A DNA stretch of 64,000 bases from Aquanectria penicillioides (lineage: Eukaryota; Ascomycota; Sordariomycetes; Hypocreales; Nectriaceae): assembly GCA_003415625.1 (NCBI GenBank), contig PYIU01000003.1:806001-870000 (forward strand), in the 5' to 3' direction. The notes under the pieces are model-generated. The model was not told the origin of the DNA and searched no databases. It saw only the letters and a program-made list of their open reading frames with translations. The first letter of the stretch is position 1. Each line of letters opens with the position of its first letter. This document shows positions 46,170-61,531 of this stretch, one piece after another. The position numbers and the translations under genes are program-made.

Positions 46170-48412
46170 CTTGGGGCAGAGGGGAGAAAGAAAGAAAATG
46201 AAGTCAAAGAAAAAATATCATATTCGTTGACTATCATATCGCATACGAATTATGGTCCAGAGAGTTTCGCTATATAATCCCAAAGAAGTTCCCGAAATGT
46301 CGCCGCAACCATGCTGTGTCCCCTCGTTTTAGTCCAAGGGTCGCTTATAAACTTGCTCAAATGGAGCCAGAGCAAACCAAGGCCGGCTATTCCAACGCCC
46401 AATATTCCAAGGGCAATTCACACAACCCCTGTGATGATTCTGGAGCCGGAGCCCCCATCCTACGTAAGACTCGATCCGGAAACCTACATGGGTGGAATTC
46501 TTGGCTCGCTGACCGCACACATTTGCGATCCTTCGGGAACTTTTTGATCCCACCATAACCTTGCCGAACCCATTGCTCCCGAAAGACTCATCTCGACACC
46601 ACAAAATCACGGCACGTACGTGGGACGTGTATGGAAGGCGATTCAGTTCCTCATTATCCTAACCCTAACAACACCAGTTCCCCTTTTATCTACCCACCCA
46701 AACTCCAGAGCAAAAACCGGTCACACCCAATTCCCAGCATTACAAATCCTCCCCCAAAGGCATAAATTATTTCATCACTCCCTTGTCCGAACTTTTGTAG
46801 CCGTTAGGCGCTGGAAGATAGCATAGGGAGCTCGGTGCTCAACCTAGCAGCCGTAGTCGGCGATGACAGAAACGCTCCAATGTGAGCAATGTGGATGTGA
46901 AAAGAAAAGAAAAGGAGACGGTGTAGTGTTGACATTACGCAATCGTGCGTAGTGAGAGCATCGCAGGCGTCCGAGTCGCCGTCATCGCGCTTTCGATATA
47001 AATACCGTGTTAGCCAACGGGAGACCTGGCTAACACGGGACCAACCGCGACGAGAAACTCGTCGCAGAGGTTGGATAAAACGTGGCCTGGCGAGAAGAGT
47101 TAAAAGAGGCTCGCCAGTCAAGGACCGATCGTTCAAGGAAGAACGACAGTCAACGTAGCTGTGTTTTTTTCTTCTTCTAGTGCATCATTGTGCACAATGG
47201 TATTTCCTGCATGACTAGGAAAACCGGGCTTTTGTGTGATGGTCGATGTTGAGAGCCAGCTCACTCAACAGAGCCATGGAAAAAAAAAAAGAGGAAACGA
47301 GGAAGGGTATTGGACACCGGAAACAAAATTGTTAGGGGGCCATGATAGAAAATAGAAAAAAAAAAAAAAAGGAACCTCAATGGCAATCAATTGAGAAGAG
47401 GAGTTTCAGCAATCGAGGGCTCAAACCCCGTCTATGTGCTCTGCTGTCTGCAAAGTGAAGCCTTTTGGACGGCTCCCTCGTCCACTTATACCCGCTCACC
47501 AAAACGGCTTCCCAGCCACCAAGCCCGGTGTCTAAGCCGGAGATGCGCATCGCCGGGGAATGAAAAAAAAATTGACACCACCATTCACTCGACTACTACC
47601 TTCAATCTCCGTTGTCTCAGCGCGTACCCGTGTCTCATTGGCTGCGAAGAAAGTGAGGCGGACGACATATCCCTCCTCAACAGCCTCACTCACGATCGGG
47701 CTGCTGCTTTCGCTGCTGGGGAGGGCGCGAGCACACAACCGCAACCACACCGAACCGCGCCGAAAGTCGCTTTTTGCAAGGTGCCCCGCAGCTGCGGCTT
47801 GCGATGTTTGGGGGCGTATGCATGAGGAGATACGAGCTCGACGTCCCGGGACGAGGTGCTAATAATATGAGTTACTCAGGGGCTTGGGGGTTTGGTAAGG
47901 CTGCGCTCCAGGCAAGGCAGTACGATGCTGAGGGCGCCATGTGGCGAGGCCCTCCATCAGAGAAAAGGCGTCGTAAGGCTCGCGGGATCGCGGGATGAGG
48001 GACGGGTGAAGGGGGATGACAGCTGCTCACCCGGGCGTGGCATTCACTCCATCAAGGCTCCCTATCGATCCAATTAATAACTTCTTATGGTAACGAGCAA
48101 ACATGTTGGTGACACAGTGTTGAGGCTGAGGCCCGCTGACTTCATCCTCATCCTTCGAGGTCTCGGGGATTCGCGTTTGCATTCTTTCTTTCTTTTTCCA
48201 GCTTTCCTACTTTATGTGGGGGATCTCGATGAACCCCCCCGTGTATAATTACAATAGACCTGCCTGTACAACGCACGACCATGCCATTGGCGCCTGTAAC
48301 ATATCCATCATCCCTTAACACACTTACTTGACAGAAACACGCCACTCAAGCCTCCTTTCTATCCCCTCCTTTGGCACCCCTCGGCTTCCCTTAGCTCCTC
48401 CAGGGCTTCCGC
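46170..48412. other. 2.2-kb gene-free stretch
   Basis: No protein gene is convincing on either strand. It contains a TATA-like sequence (GATATAAAT, about 46,995), directly followed by an array of four perfect hairpins at 47005-47146. A-rich tracts lie near 47,280 and 47,355. The flanking genes are both on the minus strand. Confidence 0.5.
47005..47146. other. Array of four consecutive hairpins, possible structured RNA
   Basis: Four inverted repeats follow one another. Arms are: 47005-47016/47027-47038 (12 bp, perfect); 47041-47054/47058-47074 (GCGACGAG/CTCGTCGC plus CCAACC/GGTTGG, with one 3-nt bulge); 47087-47094/47110-47117 (CTGGCGAG/CTCGCCAG); and 47129-47134/47141-47146 (TCGTTC/GAACGA). 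A TATA-like sequence lies just before the first on the plus strand. I could not match it to a known RNA family. It may be a non-coding RNA, a processing or termination structure, or a mobile-element relic. Confidence 0.4.
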
Positions 48413-51400
48413 TCAGGCGAACCTGAGACTTCCCGTAGGCACCCGCTGTGCCAAACCATCCACCTCCCGCTTCAAGGCCTTGAGAACTCGTCGAACATCC
48501 GCTAGATCCGCTCCTCCGGCGTTGTTCCCGTGCCCGGGCGGGGGTAACGCGGCATCACACCGTTTGAGGAGTTCCACAACTGACGGGCCAATTGATCCAC
48601 CCTTGCTAGCACCTCCCCGGCGACGGACTTCAGCCGCCCAGTCGTTCACCACAAACACAATCAGCTCGATGATGCGGTTACGCACCGAACCACTAAAGCC
48701 GTAGTCCTGCGTGTCGAAAATGTTCTCCAGCACGCGGACAATCATGTCGTGAGACACTCCCAGAGTAAGGAACAGCTGAACAGGCCAGGTAGGGTCAGCA
48801 CCAATAGTGGCGTCCTGCTGGTATGCCACAGCGTAGCGACAGAGCTCGGGGAGCAGGGCTTGAATTGGGAAGATAAAGCTGTCCAGGGATGTTCGGTGAG
48901 CAATATTCTGAATCTTGCTTGTCACCGACTCGTAGGGAAGTGGGGGTGATGGCATCCCGGGCTCCGAGTTCTCAAGGCGAGACATGATCTCATCATGGGT
49001 TTGTTGAATCAGGTTACTCCATGTACCCGAGATAGTCATATGGTTCCGGTAGTCGGCGGCGTGGTAGATTAGCAGGCACAGATCGTAGTAACCGGCCTGG
49101 TCGGCGTAGTCATTGAAAAGCTGTTGAAAAAAAAAAAAGAGTCAGCCACATAATCCTGGTCGTTACTTTTGGGCGTCTTACCTCCGAGAGACCTTGGATC
49201 TTTCCCTTCAGGGCCTCCTCAATCTCCACCTTCCTATCCCGGTCGATCCTGTCATCTGCCTTCAGCCTCTCCAAGAGGTCGTCCTGAATGTGGGCAATCT
49301 CGAGCAACTCAGTGACCTCGTGGTTGAGGAGCTGCTGCTGCTGTCGGCTCACGCCAGTGGTTGCAACATTAGCGTTTGCCTTTGCCAGACTGAGCAGTCT
49401 AATCCGGTCCTTGATGCCAATAGGAAAGTCCGAGTTGGCAAGTTGGGCCTGAACCTCAGCCGCATCGAAGAACCGACCGCGGTTAGTGTAGAAGCGGCAG
49501 AGAAGGTCGGCGTGTTCGACATTTGTGCCCGCAAGGCGCTGGAGGAAAGTGATAACGTGGGGAGAATCGATGGCTAGGATGCGATCGGTCCAGCCCTGCT
49601 GAATGTACCACTCGTAGAGATCGAAGTGGAACACCTCATCATCGGAGCCGTTGACCACATCGTAGGCCTCAAGCCTCTTGGTGGCAATCAGGGTCAGTCG
49701 ACCATCGACCATCTCAGGCTCGCTACTCGACGCAGCATCAAGATGGCGAAGGACATCATGGATCATGTCATAGCATCGCTTCCTGTCGTTGAAGGCGTTC
49801 GCCCTGGGGTCCGCTGACGGCTTGCCGTCGTTGATCCATGACAAGGCTGTATTACCACGGTCTTTCTCCCGGCCAACAACCAGGCAGAGCTGAATTGCCC
49901 CAGCGTAATACTTGAGATTAATATACTGGGTCACAGCACTCTGGAGGTTGGCAAAGGTCAGGCTACCAGCCACCTTTTCAAAGAGCCTCAAGCTTTCATG
50001 AAGAAGGCTTCGGGATTGATTGGTGTTGAGGGGCTGGTCTGAGGCTCTCTTTAGCTGCTCCTGCGCCTTGAAAATGACGACGTCGTCTGGGCTGCAGAAG
50101 CTGCCGCATCGCCGTCGCAAAGCGTCAGCAACCGTTTCTACGTTAGATCCACTCTCGATATTGCGGTTGACAATAGCCTTCACAAGGAGCTTAGCAAGGT
50201 CTTTACCGTCAGCTTGTGAGAACAGCTTCTCATAGGTCAAGTCCTTTAGTTGCTGACGGGCAGTGTCATCCAGTCGAGTGAAGATGTCGGCCACTCGCTC
50301 ATCAAAAAGCATCAGTACAAAGGAGATTCCCTCCGAGATGCTCTCCATCAGCTTTTGCAGGGCATGAAGAGCCTGGTGCTCAGCCTGCAAAGCGACCTCC
50401 TCTTGACGGCTAGATACGTGCTGCAGATCCGATGGACCAGACAATCCTTGGATCAAACCTCGATTCGAATCAAGGAATCGCCTCAGCCGCTCGAGGTTCT
50501 CCTGGACCGTGTTCAACTTCGAGAGAGGGATGGTCGAGTTAATGACGACACCGCCCGTTGGGGACATGCCCTGCTTGATGACAGGAGCTTTCCACAGCTT
50601 GCGAATCAGACGAGCCAGGTAGAGAGCCAGCGCATCATGTCGGGAGGACAGTCTGACCGAATCGGTGGTCAAGGACGTACCGTCAGTCTCAGTGATTGTT
50701 GGCTGGCCACCAAAATCGACAAACACTGACCTTGCACGGTCCTCTGTTGCCTGATCGATAGCACGAGCTGCGCCGGGACGTGAGTCGCCCCCATGGCCAC
50801 AAGCCACCGCCAAGGCGGTCGACACGGTTTCCACGCGACCATAGAGCTGAATGAAGCGGCGACACACCTGCTCGTAGCCCTCGTCTCCAACAGCGCCTCG
50901 GATAGCCGAGGCAAAAATATCGACGAACCTTCTCCGTCTAATAATATGAACACCGGTGTTGGTAAGAACGGCAAATTCGCTCGGAGGGTCGTCGAATTGA
51001 ACCGCGAGCTCGTTTCCAAAACCAAGGGGTTGGCCAGCTGCGGAAAATGGCTTCGTAATCAATCCAACGGCCTCAGCTCGGCTACCAATATCGATCCAGC
51101 TCGCGTTCTCAAAGTACTTCAAGGGCGTGGTCGGTGACGTTTCCTTAATCCGGCCCGTCTCAGGGCCCGAGACAAAGAGAGAATCCTCATTGGCGTTTGA
51201 CTCCTTGCTGACGAAATCCAAGAAGTATCCAGGGGCGAATCGAGCACCCTGTCGGCTGAATGTCAATAGGGGAGAGTCAAGATCGGTGACGGTTTCGCCT
51301 CCAGAATAACCAGATCGTCGAGAGCTCTGGCTAGGTGGGAACTTGATAAACTGGACCTGCATGCTCTGGGGAGCGAGGTTGGACTGAGAACCATACAGGT

Positions 51401-52756
51401 AAGAAGAAGCGTTGGTAGCGCTGAAGAACAGACGGCAGCCAGTGTTGGTGAGAGCCATCAGGTGAAGTTTCGAAGCTTCTTGCTTGGTAATAGGGCTGAT
51501 AGCGACAATGGTCGCCCGGTCATTCAACAGCTTGGACTGACTGATCATGTGTGCGATATCGCGAAGACAGTGCACTTTTTCCTTCTCGATGACCTTGTTG
51601 AGTCGATCAGGAGCCTCCATATGATATGTTCGGATAGTTGACCTGCTTGACAGAGTGTAGACGAGATTTCGGGTATCATCAATGACAATGTCCACCAGAT
51701 GCTCAGGGGACTTGTGCGACCAGAATCCTCCTTGCAGAGTAACAACTGAGGACCAGCCGGGGTTCGTATGGTTAATCTTACCACACCGATTCGAAAACCA
51801 TTTCTCCTCAGACTGGTAGTAGAGCTCGTTGATGTCGATATCGTTGCTTCCTCCAAAGAAAATTCGGCCGTTGGCAGATCCAGCGATAACGCGAACGTCA
51901 GTGCCACGCAGGGGCAGGATCATCTTGGTCTGGTATAAGGACACGGCCTTGGTTCCAGAGGGAGTATCAGTGGCAGACAAGCCCAGCAAGATGATCTCCG
52001 CGGAAGTGGCAACGACCAAGATGTGAGTGATGGTGTTAACGAAGATACCAGGCTTCGGGGGGACGAGCGCAACAGCGTGGATGGTGTGAGGCTGGTCCTC
52101 GAAACCGATGAGCTCGGGGTCGGGGTGTGTGTAGTCCCAGAGGAAGAGAGAGTTATCGATGACGACCCAGGCATGATTGATTCCAGCAAAGAGGCCCATC
52201 AGAGTCTGAAGCTCGCCAGCATTGTAGTGGTCGAAAACCTGGTTCGGAATTGGGTACATCTGAGTCTTGTGGAATGGTGCCACGGGTGATTCGGTGCTTT
52301 CAACATCGTACTCGGAGGATGCGCCCTCTGTCGCGTCCGTTAGTCAGTATTCCAAGAGTTTTTAGGCAATCTCCGTGTTCAACTCACGTCTACAATATGA
52401 ATCCAGATCTGGGAAGCGTTCGTCGGCCTGCAGAAAAGTGTTGATGGCCTTTGCTGCCTTGACGACGGGGGCACGTTCTCAGACCGCGGCGGCGGCAAAA
52501 CGGTCGGAGCCACGAGGCCATCGTTCGTAGGTGTCTTGGAGGAGGAGGAAGTCGTCGTGAGGTTCACGCTGCGTGATGTTGTCGCTGGCGCAGAGCTCTT
52601 TGCACCGACGCCAGAGCTGGGCTGGCTGTTATCCGACACAGGAAACAGCTGTCGGCGCACAGGATCAGAGCCTGCTTGGAATCTTGAAGCAACAGCAGGC
52701 GTGTTCAGGAAGGCGCCGGGCACCGGCCGCACAGGAGTAGTCTGGGGAAACGACAT
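48413..52756 (-). CDS. NUP170: Nucleoporin Nup155/Nup170 (apparent one-base frameshift in exon 1)
   Basis: Three exons, 52756-52388, 52327-49182 and 49120-48413, have introns of 60 and 61 nt. The product is about 1,407 residues, matching the family. It is a scaffold subunit of the inner ring of the nuclear pore complex. After a low-complexity N-terminus comes KAAKAINTFLQADERFPDLD, then SYCRQGASSEYDVES, the Nup155 beta-propeller start (GINHAWVVIDNSLFLWDY), and a long helical solenoid. The frame of MSFPQTTPVRPVPG does not connect to that of KAAKAIN. One extra base in the run of five G (plus strand, 52467-52471) would give ENVPPVVKAAKAIN without a break. No intron fits. A sequencing error at the homopolymer is the simplest explanation for this essential-type gene. 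Confidence 0.9.
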
Positions 52757-53502
52757 GATGGCAACCAGATCGACCCTCGCCGGGGCCTAGAGTGCAGCTT
52801 CACCAATCGATCGAATAGGCAGCGCGGGTCGGCTTGTCATGTACGGGACGCGGAAATGTGGTGTACGAGCGAATGACGGACCCTCAGCGTTCGCGTCGCG
52901 AGATGAGCCTCGTCAATGTCGGGGTTCGTCACGTCGTCGTCCTGCTCGAGGTTGTTGCAGGGGCGCCGTAAACAATTTCACACGACAGCGAGAGCTTGGG
53001 GGAGGCTGGATGGAGCACGGATTTTTCGCGACTGGGGCTTCGGCGCTAAGACTATTTTGGGCGCAAGGCTGAGAGCAAACCACTACCCAGCACGGCACCA
53101 CTAACAGAAAGCAATGAACGGGTAAAACAAAAGAAGATTGTGCATCACAGGGTTCCAAAAACTCAATAAGGGAAACTCTTCTTATTCATGTGTAGAATAG
53201 GCTCCTCGGCTTTCTCTTCACAAACCAGGCTGCCTGAGGCCGACGCGTCGAGCCATGCGGATGCAACTCTGACCACCCACAAGCTCACACCATTATTCTA
53301 CCAGACCGCCACGAGCAATTATCTATAATTTCAAGTTCTTCGTCCAAAGTAAAACAGGTACGCTGTCTCATGAGTCTGCAAAAGCCCTGCCCGTCTATCT
53401 ACGTTTCAACGCTTCATGACCCGCTGTCAATGGTTCATTCCTAATTTTTCGCCTTGATTTTTATGATTTGCCTATTCAGGCATCTCGTCCCCTCTTGTGC
53501 AA
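52757..53502. other. Promoter region of the nucleoporin gene
   Basis: No gene was seen. The left part is the upstream region of the minus-strand nucleoporin gene and the right part is the 3' flank of the reductase gene. Confidence 0.45.
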
Positions 53503-54574
53503 TTACTGCTTCTTAGCCTCACGGGCCTGCTTTCGGAGGGCCCTTCGGCGAATATCAACGTGCATCTTCTTGTTCTGGAAAATGGTGATGCGGCCCAGAG
53601 CACCAGGGATATTCTCAATGAACCACAGCATGTAGGCATGGCTCCACCAGGGGGTGTATGTGTTGGGAGCAGTCTGGTATCCACCGAGGCCGATCTTTCC
53701 GAGGGCAGATTTGACGAAAGGACGAGCGTTGGGGACAAGAAGGCTGGCACGGCGGACCTTGCTCATGGCAGTGGTAACAAGGTGGCTAAGCACAAGGTAG
53801 ACATCGACGTTGTCGTCAGCAAGTTCGGAAGCCAAGGCAACGCTCCAGTGCTGGAGGAAGGCCTTGCTACCAGAGTAAGTGGCGAGAAGGGGAGTAGGAG
53901 TCCAGCCAGCAAAGGAGCCCATGGTCAGAATGAGACCGGACTTGCGCTGCTTCAAGATGGGGGCAACAACCTGAGTAACCTTGAGCGTGCCCAGGCAGTT
54001 AATGGTGACGATGTTCTGGAGCTCCTCCTTGGTGGTCTCGAGGAAAGTCACGGGAATGCTGTGGCTCTGGCCAACGTTGTTGATCAAGATACCAACATCA
54101 AGACCTTGGACAAGCTCGCGGAGGCGTTCGTAGTCAGCGTCGTCGTCCTTGGCAAAGTCCATGGCCAAGGTCTTGATCTGAAGGCCCCTTCCGGTATATT
54201 TCTCCTCAATCTCCTTGGAGAGAGCCTCCAGCTTCGATTGGGTTCGGGAAACGAGGACAAGGTTGAAGCCCTTGGCGGCGAGCTGCACGGCGTACTCCTT
54301 GCCGAGACCGTCAGAAGCGCCAGTGACAACGGCCCAGGTACCGGGCTTGCCATACTTTCGAAGCTGCGAAGAACGAGATTTCAGTCCCTTGGATCCAGCA
54401 TGGAGAGGTGGATGTTCCCGTAGCACTTACATTGGTGCCTCCCAGGACGAAAGCACTGAGCACGAGCTGAAGGTAGCTCAGGATCTTGGAGCCCAGGACA
54501 AGGGCACCGAGGCCAGCAAGACCCCACTGAACGGGCTGCGGCACGCGCTGGAGAAAGTCCACGACAGCATCCAT
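53503..54574 (-). CDS. IFA38: Very-long-chain 3-ketoacyl-CoA reductase
   Basis: Two exons, 54574-54431 and 54363-53503, are joined over a 67-nt intron (GTAAGT...TTCGCAG), giving 334 residues. It is a short-chain dehydrogenase with N-terminal membrane segment [20 protein letters not shown], then the NADPH site [18 protein letters not shown], the catalytic Ser in MGSFAG and the YSGSK active site follow in order. The tail is basic and ends in AKKQ, compatible with ER retention. The family (yeast Ifa38/Ybr159w, human HSD17B12) carries out the first reduction of each fatty-acid elongation cycle in the ER membrane. The start at 54574 has the better context (ACCATGG); an ATG 15 bases upstream is possible. 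It is divergent from ERG28, with 474 bp between start codons. Confidence 0.92.
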
Positions 54575-55048
54575 GGTTTCGACTTGCACGCCGATGGCGA
54601 ATCAGATCCAGGGGATACGGATGTTTATGCTGGTGTTGGTGGTGGTTAGGGATTAGAGTTGAGAGTCTGGACGGGGGGAGGGCCAGCGAACAAATGTGCC
54701 CCTCGGCTCCTGTCGCAATAATTTCTGGAGAAGTGCCACCCCCTGACACTTGTTGAGGCAGGTGGCCCAAGCTTCTTCCCTTGGGGGGCCATTTTTTTCG
54801 CCGCCGGTCGGCACATGTGCAACAAGGCCAGTAAATTTACGAATACGCACATGCATCCAGTGGACTCCGGTAGCAGCCGCCCGCGATCCAGCGTGGACGC
54901 CATATGCCTTGGCGCCCATGACTTGTCCCGCACTCACTCTGAATAAAGACGGGTGGAACCGGTCGTCGCCTACTCTCTACCACTTTTCCATCTTCAATTG
55001 ACGTCTTGCTTCAGCCAAAGGCTCGCTCCTACGTTGTCCCTACTCACA
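54575..55048. promoter_or_regulatory. Shared promoter of the ketoacyl-CoA reductase and ERG28
   Basis: 474 bp separate the two divergent start codons. Both products are ER-membrane lipid-synthesis proteins, so coordinated expression is plausible. No specific lipid-regulator site was identified with confidence. Confidence 0.5.
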
Positions 55049-55645
55049 ATGGATTTCCTCACCTCCATCCTCCCCGACGCAAAGGGTATCCTACCCTACT
55101 ACATGCTTATCGTAAGCCGTCCCGCTCTCATCCCCCCAACAGAATCAACGCTGCGCAACCTCCTCCGTTCATTGGGCAATGCTCACCGCGTCTAGCTCTC
55201 CATCACCTCGATCGGCAACTCGCTGCAGAGCTACGCGACCCTGCACTTTTCTCGCCGAGTCTACAACGGCCGCTTCGTTCGAAACCCGAAGCTCCCCCCC
55301 AAGACGGACAAGTTCGAGCCCGAAGACTCGACCAAGAAGCTCATCCCAGCTCAGAACGATCCCAAGGCCACTGACCAGCTTACCCCCCTCGCCGGCCGTC
55401 TCTTCGGCACCTGGACCCTGATTACCTGCATCGTCCGCTGCTACGCCGCTTACAACCTGCATATCGGTCCCGTCTACACCATTGCCTACTGGACCTACAT
55501 TGTAGCCTTGGGTCACTTTGCCAGCGAGCTGTTCGTCTTCAAGAGCATGACTTTTGGCCTTCCCCAAATCTTCCCGTTTACCCTAGCCAGCATCTCCTTG
55601 ATCTGGATGCCGCTTGTTCGCGACCACTACGTTGAGTTCAACTAA
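55049..55645 (+). CDS. ERG28: Ergosterol biosynthesis scaffold protein Erg28
   Basis: Two exons, 55049-55111 and 55196-55645, are joined over an 84-nt intron (GTAAGC...TCTAG), giving 170 residues. The short first exon encodes MDFLTSILPDAKGILPYYML. The second begins SITSIGNSLQSYATLHFSRR and contains LTPLAGRLFGTWTLITCIVR, AYNLHIGPVYTIAYWTYIVA and HFASELFVFKSMTFG. This pattern, with four membrane segments, is that of Erg28 (human ERG28/C14orf1). Erg28 has no catalytic site; it tethers the C4-demethylation enzymes Erg25, Erg26 and Erg27 in the ER membrane. Compared with yeast the second exon has a longer polar loop (PKTDKFEPEDSTKKLIPAQN), usual for filamentous fungi. Confidence 0.93.
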
Positions 55646-55781
55646 AGCGCCGACGATAATATCATTCGCGAAGCACAGTAATAGACGGATGACTGCCGGG
55701 ATAGGTAGATCTAGAGTACATCTCTCGGGCAAAAGCAATGGCGAAATGGTTTTGTTCTGGTCTATTTACAAATATACACTT

Positions 55782-58870
<3,089 letters not shown>

Positions 58871-60562
58871 ATGGGTGTTATCCGCAAGAAGACCATCACC
58901 AGGGGTGGCGAAGGGGGTGTCAAATACGTTTGCGACGTTTGCTCTGCCGATATCACATCGACGGTGAGTCATGTTTGCTCAAGCTCTCTCAAGAGACGGT
59001 AGTTGGATCTCTCGACGGCACTCGGAGAAACTCCGGCTATTTATTGCGTATATCATATGAAGCCCATCTAACGTGTTGCGATGATGTCCATCTAGGTCCG
59101 GATCCGATGCGCCGACCCCGCCTGTAGCGATTTCGATTTATGCGTTTCGTGCTTTGCAAAGGGCGAGTCCCGCAATGCCCACGATCCTGCGAACCATGCC
59201 TTCCGCGTCATTGAACAAAATTCATTCCCAATCTTTGACAACAACTGGGGTGCAGATGAGGAGCTGCTCCTATTGGAGGGAGCAGAAATATATGGCCTTG
59301 GATCTTGGGCAGATATCGCAGACCACATCGGAGGCTTCCGTGAAAAGGATGAGGTCCGCGAACATTATCTCAGCACCTATGTTGGTTCGGAATGTTTTCC
59401 GCTCCCCAAACGATGCAGCCCTCACGATTGCGAGCTTGCCAACGAGATCCCCAGAGACGAATTCCAGACTCGAAAGAAGAGGAGGATAGAGGAGAGGAGG
59501 GAGGCAGCTAAAAATGCACCAGCCCTACAGCCAAAAACTAAGCCCACAGCCAGTGTGCCCAGTTGCCACGAAATCCAAGGCTACATGCCCGGCCGTTTGG
59601 AGTTTGAGACGGAGTACGCAAATGAGGCCGAAGAGGCAGTGCAGCTCATGCAGTTCGACCCAGGCGATGGGTTGAACCCACGAACCGGCGAGCTAGAGCC
59701 AGAAATGGAACTAAAATTGACCGTCATGGACATTTACAACTGTCGACTGACACAGCGTGTGGACCGCAAGAAGGTCATATTTGAGCACAATCTCTTGGAC
59801 TACCGAGAGAATACCAAAGTTGAGAAGAAGCGAACCAAAGAAGAAAAGGATTTGCTGCAAAAGGCAAAGCCCTTTGCACGGATGATGAACCACAAGGACT
59901 TTGAGGACCTTAACCAGGGTCTGCTTGATGAGCTCAACTTGCGCCAGGCCATTACGCAACTGCAGGAATGGCGATCCCACCGCATCGGAGACCTCGCGAG
60001 CGGTGAAAAGTATGAGCAGGACAAGGCGTCACGAATCCAGAAGTCGATACCCATGGGGTCCATGGATCGTGAGCGTCTGGCCTCGGCCCAACGATCGAAG
60101 CAACCAGTCGCCCCCGAGCCACCAAGCGGAGCGGCATTGCTTGTTGCCCCCGAACTACCCATCCGCCCCACACCGGCAGCGAACGGTGAGGTCAATGGCG
60201 ATAGCAAGCCTATGGCCAACGGTCACACCAATGGCAATGGCGTCAATGGCGTCAATGGACATGGGCCAGCAAAGCAGAAATACGCGCCCCAGCCCATTTC
60301 CGGTGTGCAGCCTCTGCAGTTGACCCAGGATAATGCGCCAGACCTCCACCTACTTACCCCTGAAGAGGCAAAGTTATGTGAGGTGATTCGACTTCAGCCC
60401 AAGCCGTACTTGATGATCAAGGAGCAAATCCTCAAGGAAGCGCTCAAGACGAACGGGACCCTGAAGAAGAAGCAAGCTAAGGAGATTTGCCGGCTGGACT
60501 CTCAAAAGGGAGGGCGGATATTTGACTTCTTTATCAACTCTGGTTGGGTGGGCAAGGCGTGA
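58871..60562 (+). CDS. ADA2: Transcriptional adaptor Ada2 (SAGA complex)
   Basis: Two exons, 58871-58963 and 59096-60562, are joined over a 132-nt intron (GTGAGT...ATCTAG), giving 519 residues. A ZZ-type zinc finger spans the junction ([11 protein letters not shown], then [19 protein letters not shown]). A SANT/Myb domain follows, with [20 protein letters not shown] and [11 protein letters not shown]. The middle ADA region contains [13 protein letters not shown] and [21 protein letters not shown] variable linker has [16 protein letters not shown] repeats. The C-terminal SWIRM domain runs from about residue 435 ([20 protein letters not shown] to FDFFINSGW). Ada2 binds and stimulates the histone acetyltransferase Gcn5 in the SAGA and ADA complexes in the nucleus. 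The intron falls inside the zinc finger. Confidence 0.95.
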
Positions 60563-60940
60563 GAATGGATGATGTAACGAATACCCTGTGAAGAAGCTGG
60601 CGAGGAGTCGATGAGCGGAAATGACTGTTTTAGAATTTGGCTCTGTAGCATATTATATAAAAAGCAGCACTTGCTTTCTGTATAAAATAAATGCACGACG
60701 AAAGGATAATTGAAACATGTATAGAATCCGAGTTGTGGCTATTTGCAACCTTGTTCACATGTGTGTTTTGTCGATTCATGTGGGGGTTGTGCTTGGTAGA
60801 CAAACGCCCGTGATGACACCAACCCCACCAAGCCCAACGACGGTGTGCAACAGTGGATCTTGTGCACTGTCGCTTGACAACTCTCACCAACTGCGCCTAG
60901 TGAACTATCTACATCTTGGTTGGTTAGTTATTCTCTCTCG
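60563..60940. other. Short intergenic region between ADA2 and the rhodanese gene
   Basis: The two genes run in the same direction. This stretch holds the ADA2 3' end, with an AT-rich part near 60,650-60,690, and the next promoter. Confidence 0.45.
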
Positions 60941-61531
60941 ATGCAACAATTTTCCAGATTTATGAAGCCAGCGCTCAGCCAAGTCCGCACCATGACCACC
61001 ATTGCCTCCCTCCGCAAGCTGTCAGCCTACTCTCTCTCAGAGAAGATTCTCGAGGAGCGTGAGGCCAAGGAGACGTCCTACGCCATCATCGACGTACGCG
61101 ACAACGGTAAGCCTTGGATCCATGGCTTTGCGAAGCATCAGCCTCGCAGGCGGTCTCTTTTTCTGCTTCGCCTGCCGCCGTGGCGTCTCTAATTAACTCA
61201 AACAGACTACCTGGGCGGTCACATCAAGGGCGCCACAAACGTCCCCGCCCACACGCTGGACGCCATGATGCCCACGCTCGTGCGCAACCTGAAGGACAAG
61301 AAGACGGTCGTGTTCCACTGTATGCTGAGCCAGCAGCGCGGGCCCAGCGCTGCGCTCAAGTACCTGCGCGAGAGGGACGGGCTGCTGCGGGCCATGGGCG
61401 AGGAGCCGAAGGGCGAGGATGGACAGGAGGTGGTGGTGCTGGACAGGGGGTTCGATCGGTGGCAGCAGTTGTACGGGACAGATGAGAGGTTGACGGAAGG
61501 CTACAGAAAGGACCTGTGGGACAGCCTATGA
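60941..61531 (+). CDS. Rhodanese-fold CDC25-like phosphatase (Ych1/Ibp1 type)
   Basis: Two exons, 60941-61106 and 61206-61531, are joined over a 99-nt intron, giving 163 residues. The rhodanese fold is marked by YAIIDVRDNDYLGGHIKGA and the active-site loop HCMLSQQRGPSAALKYL. That loop is a C-x5-R phosphatase signature flanked by His, as in CDC25 and the fungal Ych1/Ibp1 proteins; related enzymes include arsenate reductases. It ends VLDRGFDRWQQLYG. In-frame starts exist at 60941, 60962 and 60992. The last has the best context (CACCATGACC) and gives 146 residues. The first adds a basic, acid-free leader resembling a mitochondrial presequence. The physiological substrate is not evident. Confidence 0.85.

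Noticed and set aside
47041..47074. Hammerhead-type ribozyme in the second hairpin
   Set aside because: GAAA-like bases occur at the loop, but the CUGANGA core and three-way junction are absent.
47391..47862. Overlapping 100-144-codon frames in the gene-free 2.2 kb
   Set aside because: Several frames overlap, all rich in Arg/Ser/Pro, with no domain and no start context. They look like random GC-driven frames.
53497..54423. 308-codon plus-strand open frame
   Set aside because: It is the exact antisense of the well-supported 3-ketoacyl-CoA reductase gene, a codon-bias shadow.
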